Positions 20,574 to 32,189 of a DNA stretch of 64,000 nt are shown here, piece by piece (positions within the stretch are counted from its first letter, which is position 1; the number at the start of each line of letters is the position of its first letter). Source of the DNA: Ascarosepion bandense (lineage: Eukaryota > Mollusca > Cephalopoda > Sepiida > Sepiidae); contig JBBBDQ010001185.1 in NCBI GenBank assembly GCA_037127315.1, positions 284,501-348,500 on the forward strand. The letters are read 5' to 3'. A program made the translations under genes and the position numbers. Under the pieces are notes generated by a model that searched no databases, was not told where the DNA came from, and saw only the letters and a list, made by a program, of their open reading frames with translations.

Positions 20574-21652
20574 ATGAATTTTACGCAAGCTGTCCAGATT
20601 CTGATGAACAGAGCGCGCAGCAGAATCGTCCCACAGATAGGACGAGAACAATGTGGCTTTGTTAAAGACACCGGAACAAGGAATGCGATATTCATGCTCA
20701 GAATGCTATCTGAAAGAGCAATAGAAATGCAGAAGGAACTCTATCTGTGCTTTATAGACTATGCAAAAGCGTTTGACAAAGTATGACACAAGGACTTCAT
20801 AGAGATGCTCGACAACCTCGACATTTTCGGAAAAAACGTTAGGATAATTAGGAATCTATATTGGTAGCAAACAGCTTGTGTACAGATAGGAGGTGAACTC
20901 AGCAGGTATGCAAAAATAGAAAGGGGCGTAAGACAAAGATGTGTTTTCTCACCGGATCTTTTCAACCTGTACAGCGAAGCAATTATGAGAGAAATAAAAT
21001 CCTTGCCAGGATTCGTCATTGGTAGTCATAACCTCAACAATATCCGATACGCGGATGACACGGTGCTGATAGCAGACACGGAAAGGAAAATGCAGGACCT
21101 TCTAAAGAAGTTAGCAAAAGAAAGTGAAAAGAAAGGATTGGGCATAAACCTCAAGAAAACTGAATGTATGGCCATCAACAAAAAGAGGAAACCAATATGC
21201 AAACTGAAAGTTGGAGAATCTAAAATAAAAGTAAAAAAATTCAAACACCTGGGAAGTGCTTTGACAGAGGATGAAAAATGCGACACGGAGATCCAAAGAG
21301 GCATTGGCATGGACAAAGACACATTTCAGAAGCTAGCCAGAGTACTGAAAGACTAATCTCATTAGAAACAAAGAAAAGAGTGCTGGATTGATATGTGATA
21401 TCTGTCCTTCTGTAAGGAAGTAAATGCTGGACGATCTCATCAAAGATGAAGGAGAGGATTGGGGCAGCAGAAATGTGGTTTTACAGAAGGATGTTGAGGA
21501 TACCATAGACAGAGCAAGTGTGCAACGATGAGGTGTTGGAAAGAATGCAAACGAGAACAAAACTGATAATAAATACGAGGAAGAGACAAATTAGGTTCCT
21601 GGGACACGTAATGAGGAAGGAAGGCCTGGAGAACTTGATACTCACTGGAAGC
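20574..21652 (+). mobile_element. RTE-like LINE, copy 2 (truncated at both ends)
   Basis: RT sequence from 'QILMNRARSRI' through '[13 protein letters not shown]' (then a TGA at 20785), '[11 protein letters not shown]' and the catalytic '[12 protein letters not shown]' (about 21040-21075), to 'KRQIRFLGHVMRKEGLENLI', where it stops at about 21652. Stops at 20785 and 20866, among others, inactivate it. No (GAA)n tail: the 3' end was lost where unrelated sequence begins. Confidence 0.8.
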
Positions 21653-22285
21653 TGGTCCAGAAAATATTATTTTCATCAGAGAAAAAATAGATTGTCTCTG
21701 GTTCGACAGGACGTTTTACCTTGTTCGGGAATTTCTTTTGTCTTTACAGAAGGTTTTCTCGAGCATTTTTTATTCGTTTACGCCTTTACAACTTTTATAT
21801 TACTAATAGCTGAGGTCTCTAGTCAAGGCCAGTTTTATGGTGGAAATTTCAACACCCGTTTCTCGCGCCAAAGCTCATGTTTCCTTTCGTGGGCCTTTCA
21901 TCACTTTCTCCTATAGCTGTTGGATGAATTATGGTGTATAGAGGCAATCAGAATGTCTACTGTGTTCTTTATTGCAAGTCGTGACCTCGTAATCTTTGTT
22001 GCAACTCTCTATTCTATGTTTTCACGGTCTTTAAAGAGCGTTGAGCAGCTGTCATGAGTGCGGCATTTTGATGCCTGGCACGAATCATCATGGCGCAGGT
22101 TACCCTTTTACAAAATTCAGGTGGCTTCCAATCGTTTATGTCAATTAACTTTGACACCATTAAAACTGCAGTGACGAGAGGTTTCGGTGTCATTCACTGA
22201 TTACAGATATTTCAAACCAATAGAAAAAATGAAAATATTAGACTCTGTCAAATATAATCCGATCACCATGTATCTGGGGGTGGGG
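21653..22285. other. unexplained segment between two RTE-like fragments
   Basis: About 630 bp, starting abruptly inside the C-terminal code of RTE copy 2, with higher GC than its surroundings and no similarity to other parts of the window that I could see. Part of it reads open on the plus strand as a continuation of the RTE frame (to 21916), but without a known domain. It could be another inserted element. Confidence 0.4.
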
Positions 22286-22289
22286 GTTA

Positions 22290-22830
22290 GCAGACGGCAG
22301 AAAGTGCGACACCGAAATAGAGATTGGAATAGCAAAAGAAGCTTTCCAAAAGGTCAGTAGGAAAATTTCATTAGAAACCAAGAAGAGTTCTGAAATATTA
22401 TGTAATATCAGCCCTCATCTATGATTGCTGAACAATCTCCACGCAGAAACTTGAGGCGATAGAAATGTGGTTCTACAGAAGAATGTTGAGAATATCATAT
22501 TCTGAACATGGGAGCAACAACGATGCCTTAGAGAAAGTAAAAAGAACTCCTATACTTAGCACCAGAAAGAAACAGTTGAATCTTCTAGAGAACATAATGA
22601 GGAAAGAGTGCTTGAAACATTTGACACTCACAAGACATATTAGAGCCCTGAGGGACAGAAGAAAACCATATATAATCCAGCTAACGTGCTTGTTTAAATG
22701 AATGACAGAACTGATTTTTGGAGAGATAACATAAAGAAAATTTACCAAGAGCTACAAAGGACACGAAATTGTGGAGAGTCATGATCGCCAACGTCCTGAA
22801 GTGACGCATAAAAGAAGAAAATAAAAATCA
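22290..22830 (+). mobile_element. RTE-like LINE, copy 3 (3' end only)
   Basis: Covers 'KCDTEIEIGIAKEAFQK', 'MWFYRRMLRISYSEHGSNN', 'RKKQLNLLENIMRKECLKHL' and the end of the element ('GTCCTGAAGTGACGCAT', then an AAGAAG-rich tail). Because it repeats content already present in copy 2 it is a separate insertion. Several stops. Confidence 0.75.
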
Positions 22831-23259
22831 TAAGAAAAGATAATCAAGAATACAAATTAATGTAGTATGTATGTAGTGTGTGTGCGTAGTCACGCGTGTG
22901 TATGCATGTGCGTGTTTGTGTGTATGTGTGTGTGTGTTTGTGTGTATGTGTGTGGTTTGAGAAAACAGTATAAGTCTCTCAACAAAGTCAGGTCACACTG
23001 ATGTCAAGCTCTTATAAGAAAATAAAAGAGAAAGTACAAATGAAAAAGCAAAGGAGAAAAAGGCAAAAGAAGAGAAAAAGCAATAACAAGTCACCTAGGC
23101 GTTCATTTGTCCAATTTAAGTTAGGCGTCATTATAAGAAGTCTTTCCTTGCTTTAAATTTTACACAAAGTCCTGAAAAGGATACAAATACTTTCAAGGAA
23201 TCATGACAGTCACTTACATGAATTTAGATATAGTATGAGAAATGGCTTACAGGAAAAAC

Positions 23260-23320
<61 letters not shown>

Positions 23321-24655
23321 GGCCTTTTCAAATGTATTGTATGGGTACCGCCACTCATTTTCGAGACGTAAGTTTTAAACTGAATTTTTAAAAATAGAAA
23401 AAATTCTTGAAATTTTATTTTAGCATAATTGAAAGTTAAATGATTAAATTTACTATTTTCAGTAAGCAAAATAGTCTGGTGCATTTCAAACAGAAATTAT
23501 ATTGATTGAAATCTAAAATTTTGTAATTTTGAAAAAATTTTCAATTTTTCGGCTATTTTTGAACGATCGACACATTTGTTAACAAAAGTTAATTCTCAGT
23601 TTTAAAAATCTTGCAAAAATATACATTAGTGACAAGTTATGTTTGGAAAATTAGCAAATTTAGAGTTAAATTAAGTATGTTGGACCAGAACTAACATAAA
23701 ATTAGGAAACTTAAGTGAACGTTTCGTAAGGGGAACACGTGATTTTTTAATAAGCCTCTGATAACTTTCCATAGTTAACAAAATGTGCTATTTAACATTA
23801 AAAAGAAAAATTAAAAATTATTTTAAAAATCTTATGGCTAAGTGATTTGTATTAAGCTTTTCAATTTTCGATTTGTAAATATAGTTTTACATAATAAAGT
23901 AATTACTGAAGACACCAAGTGATAAAAAGAAATTTAAAAGAAGTTCGAAACTTCATAAATCAAAGGAAAAAGGAAAGCAATTATTATAATTATTCAGCGA
24001 AAATTTTTTTTTACTTCAGAATATGATGTCCTTAAAATATATTATTTATAAAATCAATTAAAATTTATCTAAATTAAAATGGCGTAGTTTTAATGCATTT
24101 TTTTAAATTTTACTTTAAAAGCGGCTCCATAGAAAAAATATTACAAGAAGTCCTGTATTTAACTAATAAAACAAGATTCATGATCAGTAAGAATTTTTAA
24201 ACATTTCATTAAATTAATTCAAGTGGGGATAGCAAGTGTAAAAAATATACATTTTTACCAATATTCTAAAAATAATAATTGCATAAATAACAATTAATTT
24301 GTGAATAACTCCTGAAAATTTAAAATCAAACAGTTATTTGATTTTTGCAAGAATTTTGAAGTTAATGTGTCTTTCATGGTTGAAAAAAAATAATAATATG
24401 AAATAACTTGCTTAATATTACGTTTGCCATATTGGGCGAATCAATCACAAAAATAAATAAATAAATAAAGATTTTAACCAAAATTTCGAACGTGTTAGAA
24501 AGGATTAAAAATTTTCTTTAAAACTAACGAAAACAAACTTTGATCTTTCCTCTTAATAATAACATTTTGATGAAAACTTAATAAGTTTGGGCCATTTTAA
24601 TATCATGCTATGCTGTTTATTGGCGAATGAGTGGAATTACTTACTATTGTCAGAG

Positions 24656-24699
<44 letters not shown>

Positions 24700-24985
24700 T
24701 GTTGTAGATGGGCGGCGCCGTACCTACCAGTCGGTTCACGTTCACGTAGAAGAGCAAACAAAAGTCCTTTTATTTGCTACTAACCGCTCTCTATGGCTGT
24801 GTTTAGTTGCTACTAACTGTTTTCTATCCATTTTACTCTGTAATTATAAGTTTATCAGTATATTTGTACATTTGAAAAATAAATTATTAAATAGTCTCAG
24901 TGTGTTTTAACTACTCTTTCTCTCATGCACATGAAGGAGGAAATCTGGATGGTTGAACTGGGTGTAGGGGGAAATGACAGAAAAA
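22831..24985. other. no gene; (ATCT)n and (GA)n tracts
   Basis: GT-rich at 22862-22953, (ATCT)n at 23261-23321, (GA)n at 24659-24697. The rest is very AT-rich without a reading frame or recognised repeat. Confidence 0.75.
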
Positions 24986-24989
24986 AAAT

Positions 24990-25200
24990 TGGGAACCACT
25001 GCTTTAAAGCTTCTTCGTTGCTTATGCGCTCCGTCCATGTAATTCTTAACATCATTCTGTAGAACCACACTTCTGTTTCCTTCAGAAAATTGTCCCGCAT
25101 TCACTGCCATACAAGAGGATTGATATTAATTATAGTTTAGATCTCTTCTTTTCTATTTTTCAAGAGGTCAGTAATTTAAAGAGAAATACATTAAAAGAAG
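24990..25200 (-). mobile_element. RTE-like LINE fragment, copy 4
   Basis: Minus-strand frame with 'EVWFYRMMLRITWTERISNE' (about 25085-25020), the conserved C-terminal segment of the RTE-like protein. Upstream code is decayed. Confidence 0.65.
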
Positions 25201-25299
25201 TTTAAAAGAAAAAAAGAAAAATAGTTGATAAATTAAATTCTTGCACTAATGAAAAAGAAGCAACAGTTAATGACAAAGGATAGCACAGAACAAATGTTA

Positions 25300-26480
25300 A
25301 GCAAAAACATTACAATGAAATGCATGAACGGCACAACAGTAAGTGTGCAAAGCTAGAAACACTATAGAACATAAACTTAACATAAACTTACATAATAAAA
25401 ATAATTGAAAAAATGTGCTTCATCAGATGCATAAACTCTAAAAAAGAAATGTTCGTAATAGAAAAAAGTACTTAAAAATGAAATTAGAATATCAGAGAAC
25501 TCTTCCACATCAACATAGGAGAGAAACCTAAATTATACAACATCAGGGAAGAAGCTATAATATTAAACTCAGAAGTAATATCAGTAAAAATAAAAATGAG
25601 CAGAAAAAAGCCACATACTCAGATACAGTCACCTTTATACGATTCTGGTATGGATAAGTTTACTGAAATAATAATCTAAATATTTAAATATGACAGTGGT
25701 GAAATATCGGAAAAAATCAGTACATCTATTTTCATAGAAATGCTAAAGAAACCAAGGACAAATGAATGCCAACTCCATTGATCAATTAGATGAATTAACG
25801 ACATCACGAAATGTATAATTAGATAACGAATTAGTCCGGAAATAGGCCATGAACAATATCACTTTATTCGAGGCACTGGAACAAGAAATATTGTAACCGG
25901 CATGCTATGAGTAAGAGCAACACAAATGCAGAAAGATATCTACTTACGTTATATAAGCATTTGAAAACACAAGGATTTATTTGGAACGCAACCAAAGCTT
26001 GATGTGTATGGGAAAGATATTAGAATAATGCATAAACATTCTTCGGAACAACCCACGTCAGTGCGGACGGAAATGAGAGTTTATTGAGTATGCAAAAATG
26101 AAAAAGATTAATTCCTCGCCGAATCTATTCGACCTTTGTAGCGAGATAATCCTAGGATTTATTATCGGTGAGCATAATCGCAACAACGATAGATACACAA
26201 ATGACACTTGGTTTATGCCAAACTAAAAGAACTCTTAGATATGGAAGTAAAAGAAAGCAAGAAGAAAGGACTATTACCTGTAAGAATACATCGCTATCAG
26301 AAAAAGCAGCAGCCCAAGACGTGAGTTACGTATTGAAAAGTTTGAAATCAAGCAGACCTTATTTTTCTTCTATATACCGTGCCTTCAGTATTTCATGGCT
26401 CTCCAAAACTTCCTGCCCTTTGTAGCTCTTCCTTCAAACGCTTTAATAATGCTATATAATATTCGCTAACAACATTGCCC
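25300..26480 (+). mobile_element. RTE-like LINE, copy 5, strongly decayed
   Basis: Recognisable only in pieces across frames: 'FHINIGEKP'-like near 25510, 'STSIFIEMLKKPRTNECQ' at about 25715-25770, 'RISPEIGHEQYHFIRGTGTRN' at about 25830-25895, 'QMQKDIYL' at about 25927, then traces of the RT core. It is full of stops and is the oldest RTE-like copy here. Confidence 0.6.
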
Positions 26481-26826
26481 CAAAGGAAATTAGGCACAGA
26501 AAATAACGAGTGGATGACTGTAGAGATTCTGGACATGTTATGTCGTGAGTAAGAATAAATAACTCAACAACAGGAATAGGTTAATTGTTGTATTCCGTGA
26601 AAATAGTATTTACAAAGGTTATTAGTATCCAATACAAGAATAAGGGTTAATCGTCTCAATCGTCGTAAGACGTAGTATGAGCAATGGGTACTTCCGGGTC
26701 GTCACCGGAAGTCTACGACTGACTTGTCGATCGGCTGCTTGGCACACTCTCGTCGTAGATGCCACCATTACTTTACATAGTAATGGAATAGTCCATTATA
26801 GCCGAATAGGCGCAGGCGTCCCAACA
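26481..26826. other. unexplained, relatively GC-rich segment
   Basis: From about 26586 (TGTTGTATTCC) to about 26825 (GTCCCAACA) the ends have TG...CA character and the interior is GC-richer than its surroundings, as an LTR might be. No flanking target duplication or primer-binding site was found, so a solo LTR is only a guess. Confidence 0.25.
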
Positions 26827-28722
26827 GGACATGATTCAAAGGAGACAGAAAATGATATCAAGACATGGAATGGAGTACAGGGAACTCCACAAGGAAATAA
26901 GGAAAAAATGCAATCAGGCTAAAGAGGAACCAGTTAATGATAAATGTGCAGAAGTAGAGAGTTTGAGCAGGTATAATAAAGCAGAGATGCATATGGAAAT
27001 AAAAGAACTGACAGGACAAAAAACCTGCTCTTCAACAGGATGTATAAAATCCAAGGATGGAACAATCATTTTGGAGAAAGAAGAAATACTCCAACGACGT
27101 GAAGAATATATAAAACATATTTTCCACGACAAGAGAGAACAACCAATAATACGCAAAGATGATGACGGACCGGAAATATTAAAGTCTAAAGTGGAATCTG
27201 CAGTAGCCAAACTGAATAAAAACAAAGCAGCGGGACCAGATGGCATAGTCATAGAGCTGCTGATAGCCCTGGAAGAATTTGGTACAGAAAAAATTACTGA
27301 AATAATAAATGAAATTTATAATAGTGGGGTTATACCAGATGGTCTCAGCAAATCTATCTTCATAGCACTACCTAAGAAGCCAGGAGCAAATGAGTGCGAA
27401 ATGAGAACCACCAGTTTAATGAGCTATATAACAAAACTGATTGTCTGAATCCTGATAAATAGAGCTAGAAGCAGAATCAGGCCAGATTTCACCGGATCTG
27501 TTCAACTTGTACAGCGAGAATATTTTGAGGTTCCTAGAAGTTATGCCTGGATTCGTCATCGGAGGCAACAGTGCGGTTTCGTCAAAGACACTGGAACAAG
27601 GAACGCCATATTTATTACTAGAATGTTTTCTGAAAGGGCAATGCAAATGAAGAAAGACTTACACCTGTGCTTTATTGATTACGCGAAGGCGTTTGACAAA
27701 ATACGCAACAAAGAATTGATGGAGATGCTCGGCAGCCTTGACAAATTTGAGAAAAACTTAAGAGTAATCAAGAATCTTTATTGGCAGCAAACCGCTTGTA
27801 TACGCACAGGTAACGAATTCAGCAGATAAACAAAGATAAAAAGGGGCTTACAATAAGGATGTGTCTTTTCACCGGATCTGTTCAAATTGTACAGCGAAAA
27901 TATTTTGAGCATACTAGAATTTATACCTGGATTCGTCATCGGAGGCAGCGATTTAAACAAACCCAAGGTACGCAGATGATACAGTGCTGATAGCAGATAC
28001 AGAAAGGAAACTACAAGACCTGCTACAGAAGGTAGCTGAAGAGAGTGACAAGAAAGGACTATAAATAAACTGCAAGAAAACCGAATGCATGGTCATCAGT
28101 AAAAAAGGCAGCCCAAAATGCCAAAGGTCGAAGATACTAGAATCAAGCAGGTACAAAAATTTAAATACCTGGGAAGTGTTATAACAGAAGACGGAAAGTG
28201 CTAAACAGAGATCCGAAAGCGAATTGGCATGGCGAAGGACGCATTCCAGAAACAGGACAATTTTGCTAGAAACAAAGAGTGTTCTGGATTGCTATGTGTT
28301 GCCAGTTTTTCAATATGGCCGTGAATACTGGACAATATCATCAAAGATGAAGGAAAAACTCGAAGCAACTGAAATGTGGTTCTACAGAAGGAAGTTGTGA
28401 ATATCATGGATCGAGCATGTGAGCAATGATGAGGTTTTGGAAATGATTGAAACGAAAAGGGAATTAATACATAAGGAAGAGACAGCTGAAGTTCCTGGGG
28501 CATGCAATGAGGAAGGAGGGCTTGGGGAATCTGATACTAACAGGCCAGATAGAGAAAAAAAGGAGACAGTGGAAAGCAACAGATAACATATTTGAAGGAC
28601 CTAATCAGGTGGATGATGGAACGAGGGTTGCATGGTGTAACAGGAGAAAGCGTGCTAAGAGCCACCAGGGATACAGAGACGTAGAAAGCCATGATCGCTT
28701 ACGTCCTGAAGGGACAGGGCAC
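26827..28722 (+). mobile_element. RTE-like LINE, copy 6 (longest, rearranged)
   Basis: Extends further 5' than the other copies: from a linker ('HGMEYRELHKEIRKKCNQ', 26875 on), through the RT N-terminus ('KNKAAGPDGIVIELL', 'SIFIALPKKPGANECE'), the RT core, and the C-terminus to 'GGGACAGGGCACATAG' and a (GAA)n tail. The APE endonuclease is missing. At 27487-27567 an 81-bp piece of the later '[14 protein letters not shown]...GFVIGG' segment has been inserted, replacing about 16 bp; the normal copy of that piece is at 27867-27947. Confidence 0.85.
26831..28504 (+). pseudogene. RTE-like reverse transcriptase, broken
   Basis: The first readable frame (26831-27448) holds the RT fingers: 'VAKLNKNKAAGPDGIVIELL' and 'NSGVIPDGLSKSIFIALPKK', ending at a TGA after 'SYITKLIV'. 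A second frame (27623-27829) has '[22 protein letters not shown]' (motif A). The YADD region (about 27965-28010) is out of frame by a small insertion after 'GGSDLN'. The rest, through 'MWFYRRKL' and 'KFLGHAMRKEGLGNLIL', is in pieces. The displaced duplication at 27487 alone would abolish function. Confidence 0.8.
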
Positions 28723-28764
28723 ATAGAAGAAGAAGAAGAAGAAGAAGAAGAAGAAGAAGAAGAA
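28723..28764. repeat. (GAA)n tail of RTE-like copy 6
   Basis: About 13 GAA units following 'GGGCACATA', the same position as the shorter tail at 18903-18925. The mariner relic begins immediately after it. The Ser run in the minus-strand frame at 28605-29165 is this tail read backwards. Confidence 0.9.
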
Positions 28765-29412
28765 TATTCGCTATTGATAGTTCTCCTTTTCTCAAGGTAA
28801 TCTATGAAGAAAATACCTTGCGCATGCCAAAACACGGATGCTAAAACCTTTGGTCGATTTAGACTGCTACCACATGCTGCGGTCCATTCAGCTGACTGCC
28901 GATTTGACTCCGGAGTGAAGTGATGGATCCATGTTTCATCCATTGTCACATATTTACGCAAAAACTCCTTGTTGCGTTGAAACAGTTGCAAACAACGCTC
29001 TGAATCGTGAACGCGTCGCTGTTTTTGATCAAATGTGAGAAAACACGCCCACATTGAATACAGCTTTCTCATTGACAAATGTCCATGCAAAATGGGGTAT
29101 ATACTGCCTTCTAACATATCCAACTCCTTTACTATCTCACGTAACTTCAATTTACCATCAGTCAAAATGAGTTTGTGGATTTTTTTTTTTTTTTTGTGTT
29201 TACCGGGACAACTGCCGATTTTGGGCGACCTGAGCGTTAAGCCTCATTTGTGTTTGTAGGACAATGTTTAAAGTCAGCATACCACCTCCTACTCATTGTT
29301 TCCGATGGAGCAGAGTCCGAATAACACTTATCAAGCTATTGCTTTTCTTGAACAGTATTTTTACCATCAGAAAGCGATGCTTTATAAACACCTGAAATTC
29401 AAATTTTTCAGT
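28763..29412 (-). pseudogene. mariner transposase, N-terminal two thirds
   Basis: A DDE transposase that would excise and reinsert its element. The start is near 29410, where CTG replaces an expected ATG before 'EKFEF'. The HTH part is in broken frames (29400-29170). The readable frame (29165-28763) has 'LREIVKELDMLEGSIYPILH', 'SERCLQLFQRNKEFLRKYV', the first catalytic Asp in 'VTMDETWIHHFTPESNRQS', and the second in 'FIDYLEKRRTINSEY'. The third Asp (D34D spacing in mariners) and the C-terminus are absent. The frame then runs into Ser codons from the neighbouring (GAA)n tail. Confidence 0.85.
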
Positions 29413-29545
29413 AGCTTCAGTTAAATAACTGTAACTTGTAAACTTATAATCCGATTAGGCCCAAATTTTGTCACGTGCTATTTGAAGCTTAATACTTCGT
29501 AAAAGTCATACGGTTATTTTTAATGGAGCCATCTATATGTCAGGC
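28765..29545 (-). mobile_element. mariner transposon, 3'-truncated
   Basis: Minus-strand mariner with its right terminal repeat near 29515-29570 (plus strand 'GGCCCAGCACTTATTGTGTG') next to a (TA)n tract at 29571-29620, consistent with TA targeting. The other end is missing: the sequence stops after 'FIDYLEKRRTINSEY' at the (GAA)n tail of the RTE-like element. Either the LINE inserted here and the rest was lost, or the mariner was truncated. Confidence 0.8.
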
Positions 29546-29567
29546 CCAGCACTTATTGTGTGATGTG

Positions 29568-29570
<3 letters not shown>

Positions 29571-29620
<50 letters not shown>
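29571..29620. repeat. (TA)n microsatellite
   Basis: About 25 TA units next to the mariner end. Confidence 0.97.
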
Positions 29621-29621
<1 letters not shown>

Positions 29622-30247
29622 GAATGAATAAGAAACAAAGAAAATAATTACAGCGTTCAAAACATTAATTTAAAACAGTGAAAAAATAGAGCAATGAATA
29701 TTCATTATAAATCCTACTTTAGAATATGTACAAACTACAAGATACTACAAAATTGTATATTTTGTTTCGACATTCGAAGAACAATGTCTCATCATGTAGT
29801 TAATAATGATGATAATAAACGTTTTTTAAAAGAAAAAGAAAAAAATCACTTCCTTTTATTTTTAGAAATCGTTTTCACGAGGTAAGTGGATATTAAAAAA
29901 GAGAGGAAAAAAGAAAGCGGGCAGAAAAATGAGAAGCAAATAGAAAAATCAAGAAATGGAAAAGAAAGAGGAAAGAGAAAGACACAGAGAAAACAAAAAA
30001 TCCAAAAAGGAAAACGAGAGAGGAAGAACTGCGACGAAAGAGCCATTGGAAACAACTAAGAGAGAGCAATTTTAAATTTAGGCGGGAAGTAACTTGTAGA
30101 CAGATATACATATCGGTTACATGGTGTCTGGGCTTAACAAAGAGGAAAAAGTGAGAAAATGCACAAAGGGAAGAAAGGGGGAGGAGACAACAGAAACGGA
30201 AAGTAAATTGCAAATAGATTTTTTACATTGCAAATAGTTCTTTACAT
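29621..30247. other. no gene seen; purine-rich
   Basis: 29830-30060 is A/G-rich; the open frames on the minus strand here are Phe/Leu/Ser-rich by composition. No domain. Confidence 0.65.

Positions 30248-30295
<48 letters not shown>
30248..30295. repeat. (AT)n(GT)n microsatellite
   Basis: Short AT run, then about 18 GT units, immediately before repeat C copy 3. Confidence 0.95.
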
Positions 30296-30296
<1 letters not shown>

Positions 30297-30299
<3 letters not shown>

Positions 30300-30622
30300 C
30301 ATATCACCCCAAACAAGGCGAAATCGCCACTGATGCGCAGGGGGCTACGTGAGAAGGAAAAGATTGGAAAAGAGAAAAACCGGAAACCACATCCGAACCA
30401 GGAAACCACATCCGAACCAGGAAACAAGGGGTGAGCCTCTTCACCTGTTCAATAGACGTGGGTAGAGTGTGAACCGGGCGATAGTTTAGTCTATCTACTC
30501 CAATTGAAAAAAATAAAAGAATAAGAAAAAAAGAGTGAAAAGATTGGAAAAGAGAAAAACCGGAAACCACATCCTAACCAGGAAATAAGGGATGAGCCTC
30601 TTCACCTGTTCAATAGACGTGT
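30297..30622 (+). repeat. dispersed repeat C, copy 3 plus partial copy 4
   Basis: 30297-30500 is a complete copy of the family at 2555-2748, including the 'GTGAACCGGGCGATAG' end. It has an internal 22-bp tandem duplication (the unit containing 'GGAAACCACATCCGAACCA', about 30383-30426). A partial second copy, 30533-30622, repeats the 'AAAAGATTGGAAAAG' to 'CAATAGACGTG' part in the same orientation. Confidence 0.85.
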
Positions 30623-30625
30623 GGT

Positions 30626-32118
30626 TGGAAAAAGGTTCGTCGTGTTTTTCAGTAGGTGGTGTTTGAAAAACCAAATTTCCTTTCACAAGTGAGTGAAATT
30701 TGTGACATATGTGCGTATTCTAAATGTTGACATAGCAACGATTACTTGATAATTTTATGAGCTGCATTTCCATCTGCAATTCTCTGCTCAAACGCAACAA
30801 ATACAATCCATTTTTGAGAAAAGCGATCAGTATTATCTCCGCTGCAATTACCTAAATTTTCACATGCCACTTACTTCGATTCCTATAAAATTCTCTTAAT
30901 GAGAAAATCTCCAAATGAGAGTCCGTAAAAATCTCTTAGATCAGATAACACCAACAAAGATGCCAGGCTCTGGTAGAATAGAATCATGAAGCTATCTCAA
31001 AGATGGTGAAAGGTACAGGAACAAGATGATACATATGCGGTCGAATAAATCTACGTACAAACATCAAAATATAGTCTATGAAAATCACTTACAAACTCTA
31101 TGAACTCACGAAGTACAACATATTTTCTTAGTTTTCTTTGCTTTTTGGGCATAAAGTTTTTTCTTTTTTCTTGAATCATATTTCCACGCGTGTCTTTCAA
31201 AAAATAAATTGAATTTTTTTCTAAACACAATCTGAAACTTATCATGCGGTCACCATTTCACGACCTATTATCAAAGGTCAAAACATTATATCACCTCTAC
31301 CTTATTGATGCGTGAACATCTTTCAGGGAGGTTTCCTTCAGTAGCTACTCATCTATTGCTCTGCCCATTTGACCTATCGAGAGTAGCATGACGTTCACTG
31401 TTAAAATGATCGGTTTTTGTGTATCCTGTTGAATGTTTTTGATTTTTCTTAGCGATGTTTTTTAAAGGAAGGCCTAATTAAACGTCTTATTTTCTTCTGT
31501 TTCACATAGAACAAGATACCTTGTTCTTTTTGACACTTCTTTTCGCACTGTCACGACGGAGAAACAATTTAATTGATTGACAAAGAACGCTTTTCAGACC
31601 TACCACGGAGTTGACCAGGATCTTCAACGAACTTATTGTTATTAATCAATTTTGCAATTTTAAGGGTTTGTTTACTTTTTGAAATCTCTGATTGCAAAAA
31701 GTAAACATTTCTCTTTATATCTCAAATCATCCTTACAATCAATTTCAAACTCGTGGTTATTCATTTGAAACTTTAAAATTCAGGATATTTTGTACAAATG
31801 ATACAAGTCCCAGTAGATAAAATCGTTAGCTGGGTCCAGCGACTTGACCCAAAAGTGTTGTGAGTTTATTACCTGTTACAACAATTGGAGAACAAAAACT
31901 TAAAGTTAAGTTAAATGGAGATAACTGAAACGTTTAGAAGTAGCATGACTTATGGAACGAGAACAATCTACCTCAGTGAACGAAAAAAAAGATTCAGTTC
32001 AAAATTCCAAGCACCTAAAGAATGTCGGGGCTTACAATTACCGAAAAGTCATGAAGATGACAACAAAGATAACAGTCCGAACAATAATGTAAATAGTCGT
32101 TGTATTTATATATTTTGT
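30626..32118. other. no gene seen
   Basis: AT-rich. A 64-codon minus-strand frame at 31051-31245 has no recognised domain. Confidence 0.6.

Positions 32119-32163
<45 letters not shown>
32119..32163. repeat. (TA)n microsatellite
   Basis: About 22 TA units followed by a short GT run. Confidence 0.97.
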
Positions 32164-32165
<2 letters not shown>

Positions 32166-32189
32166 TGTGCGTGTCTGTGTGTGTACCCT

